Below are positions 1 through 7,241 of a DNA stretch of 10,503 nt, in pieces (within the stretch, counting starts at the first letter, position 1; each line of letters begins with the position of its first letter). The notes under the pieces are model-generated. The model had not been told where the DNA came from, ran no database searches, and saw nothing but the letters and a program-made list of their open reading frames with translations. Position numbers and translations under genes: made by a program. The stretch is from the NCBI GenBank assembly GCA_003149835.1, contig QAMX01000102.1, forward strand, positions 12,593 to 23,095, in the 5' to 3' direction. This DNA comes from Clostridiales bacterium. GTDB taxonomy: Bacteria; Bacillota; Clostridia; Oscillospirales; QAMX01.

Positions 1-660
1 GATCACGGCCAATGGAAGGAAGCGTCTGAATGGGCGCGCTGCTGGAATGTCGTCTGCGGCTATACCGACGACGGGCTGCTGGTCATGCGTCCCGGCGGAG
101 AAATCGCCGAGGAACGCGGCGGCACGCACGAGGATTGGATTGTCTTTACCGGCAGGGCACGGCGAAAACAGACGTATCGGGATATCCTTGAAAAAATATG
201 CGCTGTTCTGAGCGACCAATCGCATGACCGCTTGGAGCAGTTGATTGACGAATCGTTATCCGATGTGACCCCGGAAAACGCGGAAAAATTGGCTCACATG
301 ACGATGGGGATAAACGGCGTGCCGATCGAATCCCGCTGGCATGCGGCGGAGGCTTTTTGCTCCTGCGACAATCTCCTGTCGGGGATGACGGAGAATCAAG
401 CCCTCAAAAGCAGACTGTGCGAGCTGTTTTTTAAACGGTATATAGCCAACGACAGCGGCGAAACGCACGGTACCGGATGGAAAATATGGGGCGCTCTCGG
501 CGTCGGACCCGCAACGGGATATATGCCGACGGATGAGTCCTATGCTTTGATACAAAGGCCGGAGGTGCAGGCTGAGCTGAAAAGGCTGTTTCAGATCGTT
601 TTCGCAAACGACCGCGCCGTCGCCGATGGAATCAGAGCGGCGCTGGCGAATTTGTCATAG
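1..660 (+). CDS. Unrecognised protein, 5'-truncated (C-terminal 219 residues)
   Basis: The reading frame is open from base 1 to the TAG at 658-660, so the gene starts before the window. The ATG at 85 has no ribosome binding site in front of it and is probably internal. I do not recognise the family. The visible part is soluble, with no membrane segment, mostly predicted helical, and moderately rich in Trp and Cys (WARCWNVVCGY near the left edge, FCSCDN in the middle). A Gly-rich stretch, HGTGWKIWGALGVGPATGY, lies about 60 residues before the end. A strong terminator follows 33 bases after the stop, so this is the last gene of its transcript. Codon use is like that of the neighbours. It is certainly protein coding, because one frame is open over 660 bases in GC-rich DNA, but no function can be given. 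Confidence 0.8.
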   Translation, partial: DHGQWKEASEWARCWNVVCGYTDDGLLVMRPGGEIAEERGGTHEDWIVFTGRARRKQTYRDILEKICAVLSDQSHDRLEQLIDESLSDVTPENAEKLAHMTMGINGVPIESRWHAAEAFCSCDNLLSGMTENQALKSRLCELFFKRYIANDSGETHGTGWKIWGALGVGPATGYMPTDESYALIQRPEVQAELKRLFQIVFANDRAVADGIRAALANLS

Positions 661-692
661 CAGAAAAAGACGGTAGTCCGCGATCAAAACAA

Positions 693-734
693 AGCCGGCG
701 AACGTTTTCTCTGACGTTCGCCGGCTCTATTTTA
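693..734 (+). terminator. Rho-independent terminator of the gene ending at 660
   Basis: The 13-bp perfect stem pairs AGCCGGCGAACGT (693-705) with its complement at 714-726 around an 8-base loop, and is followed by CTATTTT. It is placed 33 bases after the stop codon. Confidence 0.88.
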
Positions 735-1061
735 GTCGCTTTTATCGGGGCGAATCTGTTTCATGGGCGTTAAGCGGTTCGGACGCACGGCTGGGCGGCG
801 AAAGCAACCGAAAAGATCGCTCGCCCTGAAACGGACGCTTCAAAGCAGAGCGGCCGCAGGCGCGGGCCGGGAAGGCCGCCGGACGGTATTTCCAAGACAG
901 GGGAGAGCGCCGAAAATCGCGCGTTTTCCAATTTCAAGGCGAACACAAGCACGCAGGGCCGTCAAGCCAACCGGCAGGGGTCGCCAACGCGGGAGGATCA
1001 AGCGGCCGTCGGCTTTCAGATGGCATCCGGGACTGAAAAAGTGCAGTCAAAAGCGCCGGCG
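735..1061. other. Intergenic stretch with no supported gene
   Basis: About 330 bases between the terminator of the first gene and the 3' end of the DUF4838 gene. An open frame at 763-1065 on the + strand would encode a protein made largely of Arg, Lys, Gly and Ala with no folded-protein pattern and no ribosome binding site. I regard it as a chance frame in GC-rich DNA. No tRNA, rRNA or known riboswitch is recognisable. Short hairpins are possible (for example GGCC-GGGAA-GGCC near 864), but nothing convincing. It may be the decayed remains of a gene or an uncharacterised RNA. Confidence 0.5.
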
Positions 1062-2783
1062 CTAAATCTCGTCGGGGCGGTTGGCGTCATGCGGGATTTC
1101 CTTTGCCAGCTCGTATAAGCCGCTCATCTCCTTCATCCGCTGCCTGGCCTCGGGTAGCTTGTTGCGTTCGGAGACGAGCAGGACGCCCAGATACTGCACG
1201 CGGTCGAAGAAACGGTCGATGGCTTCGTCGCGGCCGGGCGAGCCTTTCGGCGTGTACATCAGCTCCATGAACATCAGGCTGAGCCGCGACTGCTGAACGC
1301 GGCGGAGAATCTCCGGCGTTCCGGCAAGGCGCTCGGCCGCATCGAAGCAAGCCTTGCCGAATTCGATGATCTCCGGCGTAATATACGGCACGGGCAAATT
1401 GCAGAAGCAGAGCAAGGGGAGATTTTCATCGCGGATTTTAGCGCGCAGCACATCGAGATAGCGTTTCAGCGGCGCGCCGGCCGGGCCGAAATACGCGGCC
1501 ATAAACTCGTTGATGAGCTGCTCGGTGTTGAGCGACGGGTTCCACAGCAGCTTGGCGAAGAGATACGCTTTGAGCTCCTCAAAGTCAAGCCCCGGCGTGT
1601 CGTAGACGCCTTGCGCAAAGATACCGGTGATGTGGTTTTCGATGAGAGAGCGAATATTCGGGGCGATGGTGTCGTAATTGGGGAAGGTCATCGCGTAATG
1701 GCGGAAATTGGTGACATAATCCCAGATATAGAGCCGCGGACAGACGCGGTACCACTCGGCCAGCAGGTCCGGGTCGCGGAAGCAGGGGCGGATGATGACG
1801 TTCCGGCGCGCCTTGACATGTTTCGGCGGCTGTATGGAATAGGCGTAGGCGATGGTGTCGATCGAGGCGTAGGGAAATTCCTCCTCGATGGCCTCGGCGA
1901 TTTTGTTGACGAAATGCAGGATCGTACCCGAGTGTCCGCCCTCGTATTCGTCCACCTTGCGGCATTCGTCGCAGAGACAGGGCAGCATGGTCTCCGGCGT
2001 CGTCCCGTCCATCTGCGACACGGAAACGATCGTGGCGTCCGGATGCTCGCGGAGCCAGGTTTTGACCTGCTCGGTCGCAATTCGAAGCACGTCCGGATTG
2101 GTGAGACAGAGCTGGGCGCGGCGGCCGGTCGCCCGCGTCCCGTCGGCTTTCAGAGAGTAGTATTCGGGGTGGGTCTCCGCGTATTGCTCCGGCGGGACAA
2201 GCGACTGAAACGTATGACAGAAGCCGTGCCAGCGCACGGCGCCGCCGTGTTTCTCCGCCAGCGGCGCGTGGCCGCCGTTGACGCGGTTGCGGGCGCACCA
2301 GTCGGCGCTGTGGCAAGGATTGTAGTAGAACACTTCGCGGTATTCCAGCGGAGGATGATAGGAATGCGTTTTTACGGGAAGAATGACGGAATCCCTGCGC
2401 GGCACATGCGTCAGCGAAGGCGTAAAGAAACGCACGCCGCATTCGTTTTCGAGAAATTCGTAAACAGAATAGAGCGTCCCGCGTAGGCCGCCGCCGGCGA
2501 TGACGACCCGGTCCTCCCGAATTTGATACCAGACGTCCTCGCCACCGGCGATGTCCTTTGGACAGCCGCAGTCATCAGAGGTACGGAGTGATTCGCCGAT
2601 GACGATCTCGTAGCTGGCGGGGAAAACGCTGTCGGAGATGATCGGAAGGCGCGCGCCGCAGAGCTGTTCAAAGAACATGGCGAACTCCTCCGCCGCGTAC
2701 CGGACGGAGGGCGAGGGGTCCGACGCGAGCACAATTTTCCATGGGCTGTATCCGCCGGCGAATAAAACGCATTGCTGAGCCAT
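1062..2783 (-). CDS. DUF4838 domain protein, glycoside-hydrolase-like
   Basis: A 573-residue protein. Residues about 1-125 resemble the GH67/GH20-type N-terminal alpha/beta domain often placed before carbohydrate-active catalytic barrels (EIVIGES, VVIAGGGLRGTLYSVYEFLE, then CGVRFFTP). Residues about 145-410 match DUF4838 as I know it: a Trp/His-rich entry region (WHGFCHTF at 185-192), SVSQMDG at 254-260, then the Cys signature CLCDEC at 269-274 and the SGTILHFVNKIAEAIE helix. The C-terminal 160 residues are helical. There is no signal peptide or membrane segment, so it should act in the cytoplasm, probably on a sugar or glycoside taken up by the cell. The substrate and activity of DUF4838 proteins are not established and are inferred here from domain company only. 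The ATG start has AAAGGA eight bases upstream (2792-2797). It appears to be a single-gene unit with its own promoter. No transporter or sugar gene is beside it. Confidence 0.88.
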   Translation of the reverse strand: MAQQCVLFAGGYSPWKIVLASDPSPSVRYAAEEFAMFFEQLCGARLPIISDSVFPASYEIVIGESLRTSDDCGCPKDIAGGEDVWYQIREDRVVIAGGGLRGTLYSVYEFLENECGVRFFTPSLTHVPRRDSVILPVKTHSYHPPLEYREVFYYNPCHSADWCARNRVNGGHAPLAEKHGGAVRWHGFCHTFQSLVPPEQYAETHPEYYSLKADGTRATGRRAQLCLTNPDVLRIATEQVKTWLREHPDATIVSVSQMDGTTPETMLPCLCDECRKVDEYEGGHSGTILHFVNKIAEAIEEEFPYASIDTIAYAYSIQPPKHVKARRNVIIRPCFRDPDLLAEWYRVCPRLYIWDYVTNFRHYAMTFPNYDTIAPNIRSLIENHITGIFAQGVYDTPGLDFEELKAYLFAKLLWNPSLNTEQLINEFMAAYFGPAGAPLKRYLDVLRAKIRDENLPLLCFCNLPVPYITPEIIEFGKACFDAAERLAGTPEILRRVQQSRLSLMFMELMYTPKGSPGRDEAIDRFFDRVQYLGVLLVSERNKLPEARQRMKEMSGLYELAKEIPHDANRPDEI

Positions 2784-2858
2784 ACTTCCAGTCCTTTCTG
2801 CATCACCGTATTTTGGTAAGAGCGCCGGAAACCATCTGTCCGGCCGCCGTTTAGGTCT

Positions 2859-2886
2859 ATTATATCATGCGGAAAAGTTCTGTCAA
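2859..2886 (-). promoter_or_regulatory. Sigma-A promoter of the DUF4838 gene
   Basis: On the minus strand, TTGACA (2886-2881) is separated by 16 bp from TATAAT (2864-2859), both exact consensus. Transcription should start near 2852, leaving a leader of about 69 bases before the ATG at 2783. No operator is obvious. Confidence 0.85.
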
Positions 2887-2950
2887 GCGAATGGAAAAGG
2901 TGTGCGGAATCTGGTAAACATGATTCGCGCGGGACAGGCCGCGGCGGAGG

Positions 2951-2995
2951 CATAAGAAAAAACCGGCGCCCGCCTGAATGATGCGGGCGCCGGTT
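2951..2995 (-). terminator. Terminator of the antiporter gene
   Basis: A 13-bp perfect stem (2961-2973 with 2983-2995, core CCGGCGCCCGC) with a 9-base loop. Read on the minus strand it is followed by a run of Ts (complement of 2957-2962). It lies 23 bases after the antiporter stop codon and upstream of the DUF4838 promoter, insulating the two genes. Confidence 0.9.
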
Positions 2996-3017
2996 CTCCG
3001 CAGGGAAAAGGGGAGAA

Positions 3018-4364
3018 TTATTTGGCGATAGGTTTGCCCGGAGACAGGACGATGGGGCGTTGCGCAGACGGCTCAGGCATACCGTCGGACGCCGTTTCCG
3101 GTACCGTAGCGGAGGCGTCGGAAAGCTTTTCCGGTTCCGGCGCGGCGGCGCTTTCCAAAGCCGTTGAGACGGGGCGGATCGCCCCGGACCAAAACAGCGC
3201 GCCCTTAGCGGCCGCAGGGCCGATCAACTCGTACAGAACAGAAGAGGAGAGGATGATCGTCAGCAGCAGACTGCCCATCTCATCCGGCAGCAGGCGCTGC
3301 CCTAAAAACGCCAGCCCGATCGCAACGCCGGCCTGTGGGATCAGAGCCAGCCCCAAATAATTGCGCACCTCTTTTGGCGCGCCGACGGCGAGCGAGGACA
3401 GATACGTTCCGGCGTATTTGCCGGCGATGCGGATGCCGAAGTAGGCGAGGCCGATGACTCCGGCGGTGCTGAGCGAGCGAATATCGAGGCTCATGCCCGA
3501 AACGACGAAAAACATCGACATGACCGGCGGCGTAAAAGAATCGACCTGATGGTAGAGCTCCTTGTCTCCGGTCAGGTTGATGTACGCCGCGCCGAAAACC
3601 ATGCAGGCCAGCAGCGGCGAGACGTCGAAAATCGAACACAATCCGGAGAGACCGAGCAGCATCGCCGTGACGAGGATCAGCCGGTTGTCGCGGCTGCGGC
3701 GGGAATTGAGCAGTTTGCTCAGCAGAAAACCGCAGAAAAAGCCGAGTATGGGCGCGGCGAGGTTGTAGCAGAGCGGCAGTACCACGTCTTTGACGGCCAC
3801 GCCGGATTCAGAGCCGGAGCCGGCGACTGCGGCGACGACGCCGAAGGCGAGCAAACAGACGACGTCGTCGAGAGCGACGACTTGCAGCAGCGTGTTGACA
3901 AAATCGCCCCGCGCGTGATACTGGCGAATCGTCATCATCGTGCTCGCCGGCGCCGTCGCTGTGGCGATTGCCCCCAGAATCAGGGAAAAGCTCCACGAAA
4001 AAGAAAAAAGGAAATGCGTCGCAACGGTCATCAAGACGCCGGCGAAAAGCGCCTCGGAGAGGGTGATGACGATGACCTTCGCGCCGGCGGCGCGAAGGAC
4101 TTCCTTTTTAAAAAACTTCCCGACGCCGAAAGCGATAAATGCCAGCGCCACGTCGCTGACAAAACCCATGCGGCCGATGATTTCGACCGGCACCGCGCCG
4201 AGGATATAGGGGCCGATGAGTACGCCGGCGAGGATATACCCGGTGACGTTGGGCAGGCGCAGCAGCTTGGTCACACGCGTGACCAGAAAGCCGCATAGTA
4301 AAATCAAAGAGAGCGAGATCAGAACAGCGCTCGTCTCAGAAAGACCGGAATAGAATCTGCTCAC
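3018..4364 (-). CDS. CPA2-type cation/proton antiporter
   Basis: An integral membrane protein of 448 residues with about 12-13 hydrophobic segments, in the monovalent cation:proton antiporter-2 fold (NapA/KefB/GerN relatives), exchanging Na+ or K+ for H+ across the cytoplasmic membrane. Family marks are LPNVTGYILAGVLIGP (37-52), the discontinuous-helix motif ATATAPAST (133-141), and ALDDVV with the ion-binding Asp166-Asp167. Lys316 in RIAGKYAG fits the conserved lysine of electrogenic members (inference from motif position). There is no RCK/TrkA-N regulatory domain. Instead a hydrophilic Pro/Ala/Glu-rich tail of about 50 residues ends the protein. I chose the GTG at 4364 because GGAGG (4379-4375) lies 10 bases upstream. 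The frame stays open to a TTG at 4418, but MNPMRRVWRARQNGG looks non-coding. The ion cannot be told from sequence. It is divergent from, and probably regulated by, the LysR gene. Confidence 0.9.
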   Translation of the reverse strand: MSRFYSGLSETSAVLISLSLILLCGFLVTRVTKLLRLPNVTGYILAGVLIGPYILGAVPVEIIGRMGFVSDVALAFIAFGVGKFFKKEVLRAAGAKVIVITLSEALFAGVLMTVATHFLFSFSWSFSLILGAIATATAPASTMMTIRQYHARGDFVNTLLQVVALDDVVCLLAFGVVAAVAGSGSESGVAVKDVVLPLCYNLAAPILGFFCGFLLSKLLNSRRSRDNRLILVTAMLLGLSGLCSIFDVSPLLACMVFGAAYINLTGDKELYHQVDSFTPPVMSMFFVVSGMSLDIRSLSTAGVIGLAYFGIRIAGKYAGTYLSSLAVGAPKEVRNYLGLALIPQAGVAIGLAFLGQRLLPDEMGSLLLTIILSSSVLYELIGPAAAKGALFWSGAIRPVSTALESAAAPEPEKLSDASATVPETASDGMPEPSAQRPIVLSPGKPIAK

Positions 4365-4544
4365 GGCAGTCAAACCTCCATTTTGCCGGGCCCTCCAAAC
4401 TCTCCGCATGGGATTCAAGGTTTGGAAAGCGTGAATTCAATCGATCCGTATCAGCCGTGCATACGAAGCGTTCCGGCGGGAATTTTCAGACCCGAACCGG
4501 CGGGGATACAACGACAGAACGGCTTGCATTTTTTGTGATCCTAT
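4365..4544 (-). promoter_or_regulatory. Long leader of the antiporter mRNA
   Basis: Given the promoter at 4551-4578, about 180 untranslated bases precede the GTG start. CCAAACCT (4425-4418 on the minus strand) can pair either with GTTTGG (4400-4395) or with AGGTTTG (4377-4371), which covers part of the GGAGG ribosome binding site. The two pairings exclude each other. I recognise no known riboswitch class. A regulatory role is only a possibility. Confidence 0.35.
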
Positions 4545-4552
4545 GGTATGAT
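4524..4552 (+). promoter_or_regulatory. Sigma-A promoter of the LysR gene with a possible LysR box
   Basis: TTGCAT (4524-4529), 17 bp, TATGAT (4547-4552). Transcription should begin near 4559, about 70 bases before the ATG. The 15-mer at 4538-4552 (ATC-N-TA-N3-TA-N-GAT) is an imperfect dyad containing T-N11-A, the general LysR-family binding pattern, and occupies the spacer and -10. Binding there would repress the regulator's own gene. A second copy of ATTATAT (4551-4557) occurs at 4579-4585. Confidence 0.65.
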
Positions 4553-4578
4553 TATATGACGAACCAAGATAATGTCAA
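4551..4578 (-). promoter_or_regulatory. Sigma-A promoter of the antiporter gene
   Basis: On the minus strand, TTGACA (4578-4573) is followed after 16 bp by TATAAT (4556-4551), both exact consensus. Its -10 box overlaps the -10 box of the divergent LysR promoter by two bases, so the two promoters probably compete or are controlled together. Confidence 0.82.
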
Positions 4579-4630
4579 ATTATATTTTGAATGATACGGA
4601 TAACTGTATGGAATATAAGGAGGATTGGGT

Positions 4631-5530
4631 ATGGTGGACCCGAGGCTGAACACGCTGCTGCGGGTGCATGAGACGGGGAGTTTTACGCGGGCGGCTGAGA
4701 GCCTGTCGCTGACACAGCCGGCGGTCAGCAAGCATATTCGGCAGCTCGAAGAGGAGCTGGGCGTACGGATTTTCAACCGGGGCGCCGGGGAAATGAAGCT
4801 GACGCGCGAGGGAGAAATCGTCGTCAAATACGCAAAGCGCATCGGGGTGCTGTATCAGAATATGCAGCAGAGCTTAGACGACGAAAAACGCTGCGCGACG
4901 CGCCTGTCCGTCGGCGTAACGCATACGGCGGAGAGTAACGTCATGGCCGAGGTGCTTGCCCGTTATTCAAGCGAGCGGGAGGGCGTCCGCCTGACGATTG
5001 TCACCGATACGATTCAGAATCTCTATGCGAAGCTGCGGACCTATGAGATCGATCTGGCGGTTGTCGAGGGGCGCGCGCCCGACGGCAACTTCAATTCGAT
5101 TCTCCTCGATACAGACAGCCTGATTCTGGCCGTTTCAACGGAAAATCCGCTGGCAAAAAAGAAAATCGTCACGCTTTCCGAGCTCAAAAAGCAAAAGATG
5201 ATCCTCCGCCTGCCCAACTCCGGCACACGCAACCTGTTTGTGTCGCATTTGGAGAGCAACAATCTTTCCATCGACGATTTCAACGTGATCTTAGAAGTAG
5301 ACAACATCGCTACGATTAAGGATTTAATCCGCCGCAATTTCGGCGTGTCGATTCTCGCCAAAAGCGCCTGCGTGGACGAGCTTCGCAAGGGCAAGCTCGT
5401 CGCGCTGCCCGTGGAAAATCTGGGCATGATCCGGGAGATCAATCTCGTATACCACAGAGACTTCGAGCATACCGACATTTTGCAGGACATCTCCAAAATG
5501 TATTACGATTACGGACGGAGCAGCGATTGA
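4631..5530 (+). CDS. LysR-family transcriptional regulator
   Basis: A 299-residue protein of normal family length. The winged helix-turn-helix occupies residues 3-61, with the textbook LysR signature GSFTRAAESLSLTQPAVSKHIRQLEEELG (from residue 16) and LTREGE (58-63). The effector-binding domain spans about 92-295, in two lobes, including RLSVGVTHTAE, ENPLA and NFGVSILAKSAC. It should be a cytoplasmic tetramer that binds T-N11-A sites and responds to a small molecule that I cannot name. The frame is open from a TTG at 4625, but the ATG at 4631 is the start, because AAGGAGG (4617-4623) lies seven bases before it. It is divergent from the antiporter with overlapping promoters, the classical arrangement of a LysR regulator and its target, so control of cation/proton exchange is the likely job (inference). 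It ends in a shared terminator. Confidence 0.94.
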   Translation: MVDPRLNTLLRVHETGSFTRAAESLSLTQPAVSKHIRQLEEELGVRIFNRGAGEMKLTREGEIVVKYAKRIGVLYQNMQQSLDDEKRCATRLSVGVTHTAESNVMAEVLARYSSEREGVRLTIVTDTIQNLYAKLRTYEIDLAVVEGRAPDGNFNSILLDTDSLILAVSTENPLAKKKIVTLSELKKQKMILRLPNSGTRNLFVSHLESNNLSIDDFNVILEVDNIATIKDLIRRNFGVSILAKSACVDELRKGKLVALPVENLGMIREINLVYHRDFEHTDILQDISKMYYDYGRSSD

Positions 5531-5537
5531 AATCACA

Positions 5538-5579
5538 AAAAGGGCCGCCGCGGGAACCCGTTCCCACGGCGGCCCTTTT
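5538..5579. terminator. Bidirectional terminator between LysR and hydrolase genes
   Basis: AAAAGGGCCGCCG (5538-5550) pairs with its exact complement at 5567-5579, and an inner stem GGGAAC/GTTCCC (5552-5557 with 5560-5565) extends it past a single mismatch. Both strands end in T-runs, so it can stop transcription of the LysR gene (stop at 5530) and of the convergent hydrolase gene (stop at 5655). Confidence 0.9.
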
Positions 5580-5654
5580 GCGGCCGGGGCGCTTTTGCGT
5601 CCACAGACCGTTTGGCTTATAAGTAAATAACAAAACGTTATAGAATAGACGGGC

Positions 5655-6512
5655 TTATAGGGCGGTTGCGTAATCAAGACCGGCAAGGCGCAGCAGCCAG
5701 TCCGCGCAGTCCGAGACCCAGCGGGAGACGTATTTCGGCGGCAGAGCCTTGTCGGGGACGGAGGTAGTCAGCCAGTTGGAGAGCGCAAGTCCGTGTTCGC
5801 CGTCGGGGTAGACATGCAGCTCAAAGGGGATTTTCCGGGCGGCGAGCGCTTCGGCGACGTATAGACTGTTTTCCACGGGCACGGCGCCGTCGGCGAAGGT
5901 GTGCCAGAGAAAGGCCGGCGGCGTGTCGGCGGTGACGTTCAGCTCGGTGCTCAGCTTGCGGCGCATTTCGGGGCTGTCCTGATCGCCGAGCAGATTTCGC
6001 ATGGAACCCTCGTGTGTTTTTTCTCCGCCGCTGAGCACGCCGTAGCAAAGCACCATACCGTTGGGGCGCAGACTTTCCTTCTCGACGCCGAGCGTCTCGG
6101 AAAGAAGCGGCTCGCTCCAATGGGTGGCATAGCTGCCGGCAAGGTGGCCGCCGGCGGAAAAACCGAGAACGGCAATGCAGTCGGGGCGAACCTGATATCT
6201 TGCCGCGTTTTCGCGGATGTGGTGAAGCGCGGCGGCGACTTCAAGCTGCTGCGTCGGGTAACGGGCCGGAGCGACATGGTAACGAAGCACAAAACACTGA
6301 ATGCCGCGCGCCAGAAACGCCAGCGCGATCGGCTCTGCCTCGCGGTCGGAGGTAACGGCGTAACCGCCGCCCGGGCAGATCAGCAGGGCGGGGTATTCTT
6401 TGCCGCCGAGCTCCTTGGAGCCGCTTCGGCAATAGGTGTGCAGCAGGGCGGGCGTTTCCGCGCCGGGGAGAGAGGGGTATAGCGCGTTGAGATCGATCTG
6501 TTCGGCAATCAT
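5655..6512 (-). CDS. Alpha/beta-hydrolase, acetyl-esterase type
   Basis: A 285-residue serine hydrolase of the esterase/lipase group related to acetyl-xylan esterases and BD-FAE-like enzymes. Numbering from the ATG at 6512, the oxyanion-hole loop is CPGGGY (46-51, the HGGG position with Cys-Pro in place of His). The nucleophile elbow is GFSAGG with Ser119, the acid is Asp208 in FADGAVP, and the base is His240 in PDGEHGL. No signal peptide or membrane anchor is seen, so it is cytoplasmic. Removal of acetyl or other short acyl groups from imported oligosaccharides is the usual role of such enzymes and would fit the nearby DUF4838 gene, but this is inference. The start at 6512 is preferred, because AAGAGG lies nine bases upstream. 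The in-frame ATG at 6521 touches the same site directly. There is no clear promoter of its own and no terminator after smpB, so read-through from smpB is possible. Confidence 0.88.
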   Translation of the reverse strand: MIAEQIDLNALYPSLPGAETPALLHTYCRSGSKELGGKEYPALLICPGGGYAVTSDREAEPIALAFLARGIQCFVLRYHVAPARYPTQQLEVAAALHHIRENAARYQVRPDCIAVLGFSAGGHLAGSYATHWSEPLLSETLGVEKESLRPNGMVLCYGVLSGGEKTHEGSMRNLLGDQDSPEMRRKLSTELNVTADTPPAFLWHTFADGAVPVENSLYVAEALAARKIPFELHVYPDGEHGLALSNWLTTSVPDKALPPKYVSRWVSDCADWLLRLAGLDYATAL

Positions 6513-6607
6513 GCGAATCATCCTCTTTTCTGTTTGAACGGCAACTGGGACGCGACTCCGTTCGCCTTTTCAGGAGCGCCGCGCAGGTCTGCTCTGAATC
6601 CGAATCA

Positions 6608-6659
6608 GGAAGCCCGCCGCGCCGTCGTTTTTTGGCTTCCCGCGCAGCGTGAGCGCTGC
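6608..6659. other. Two adjacent hairpins in the hydrolase-smpB gap
   Basis: GGAAGCC (6608-6614) pairs with GGCTTCC (6634-6640) around a 19-base loop containing six Ts, and GCAGCG-TGAG-CGCTGC (6644-6659) is a compact 6-bp hairpin. They lie in the 232-base space after smpB. Neither has a good T-tail on the minus strand, so they are not standard terminators. The rest of the gap has no gene that I can support. Confidence 0.4.
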
Positions 6660-6744
6660 TTGCCTCTGAATTCGGCTGAACGGCTGCCGGGATTGGCGAT
6701 GGGGAAGGCGAGGCAAAAACCGAAACGCAAAGCGAGGGAAGACG

Positions 6745-7212
6745 CTATCTCGGCAGCTCCCGCGTTTTCATCTGTTGATCCCGTTCGCGGTCGGCGTCCC
6801 GCTTTGCCTCGACCGCCCGCTTATCATAGAGCTTTTTGCCCTTACAGAGGCCGATTTCAAGCTTGATCTTTGAATTTTTCAGATACAGCTTCAGCGGCAC
6901 GATGGTCAGCCCGTCCTGCTTGACGGCGTCAAAGAGACGGCGGATTTCACGCTTGTGGACGAGCAGGCGGCGGTCGCGGAGCGGATCGCGGTTGAAGATA
7001 TTGCCCTTCTCATAAGGGCTGATATGGATGCCGCGCGCGAGGAGTTCGCCGTCCTTGACGGTACAGAAGCTGTCCTTTAAATTGACGCCGCCGTTGCGGA
7101 TGGATTTGACTTCGGTGCCGATCAGGGCGATTCCGGCTTCGAGCTGCTCTAAAACGAAATAATCGTGCCATGCCTTTTTGTTCTGCGCCAGGATTTTGAT
7201 TCCGTCAGCCAT
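6745..7212 (-). CDS. smpB: SsrA-binding protein SmpB
   Basis: A 155-residue protein, normal length for SmpB, the tmRNA partner that brings SsrA to ribosomes stalled on broken mRNAs (trans-translation). Diagnostic parts are NKKAWHDYFVLEQLEAGIAL followed by IGTEVKSIR (31-39), the ARGIHISPYEKGN loop (59-71), LLVHKREI (83-90), PLKLYLKN (106-113) and GKKLYDKR (125-132), then the basic C-terminal tail that becomes helical in the mRNA channel. The ATG at 7212 has an AGGAAGAGG site (7229-7221) with eight bases between. It has its own promoter at 7242-7270. In many Firmicutes rnr or ssrA is adjacent. Here neither flank contains them within the window. Confidence 0.98.
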   Translation of the reverse strand: MADGIKILAQNKKAWHDYFVLEQLEAGIALIGTEVKSIRNGGVNLKDSFCTVKDGELLARGIHISPYEKGNIFNRDPLRDRRLLVHKREIRRLFDAVKQDGLTIVPLKLYLKNSKIKLEIGLCKGKKLYDKRAVEAKRDADRERDQQMKTRELPR

Positions 7213-7241
7213 TGTTTGTACCTCTTCCTGTCATTACCTAT

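Noticed and set aside
1031..1063. Palindrome AGCGCCGGCGCT and hairpin GACTG/CAGTC as a terminator of the DUF4838 gene
   Set aside because: The palindrome overlaps the stop codon and would leave a 4-base loop with only four Ts after it. The second stem is 5 bp without a T-tail. The evidence is too weak to call.
763..1065. 100-codon + strand frame rich in Arg and Lys
   Set aside because: No ribosome binding site, a composition unlike a folded protein, and a range that runs into the 3' end of the opposite gene. It is a chance frame in GC-rich DNA.
1585..2486. Long frames on both strands inside the DUF4838 gene (up to 291 codons)
   Set aside because: They are shadows of the DUF4838 frame, which has recognisable domain motifs, a promoter and a ribosome binding site. 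The shadow products are Arg-rich with no motif.
3549..4298. 249-codon + strand frame opposite the antiporter gene
   Set aside because: Its product is a charged Asp/Arg/Gly/Ala-rich string with no motif. The minus frame encodes a clear membrane transporter.
4365..4418. N-terminal extension of the antiporter to the TTG at 4418
   Set aside because: The extra 18 residues are basic and hydrophilic with no ribosome binding site before the TTG, while GGAGG stands at a proper distance from the GTG at 4364.
6534..6866. 110-codon + strand frame overlapping the smpB 3' end
   Set aside because: No ribosome binding site or family resemblance, and it overlaps the conserved smpB gene in antisense.
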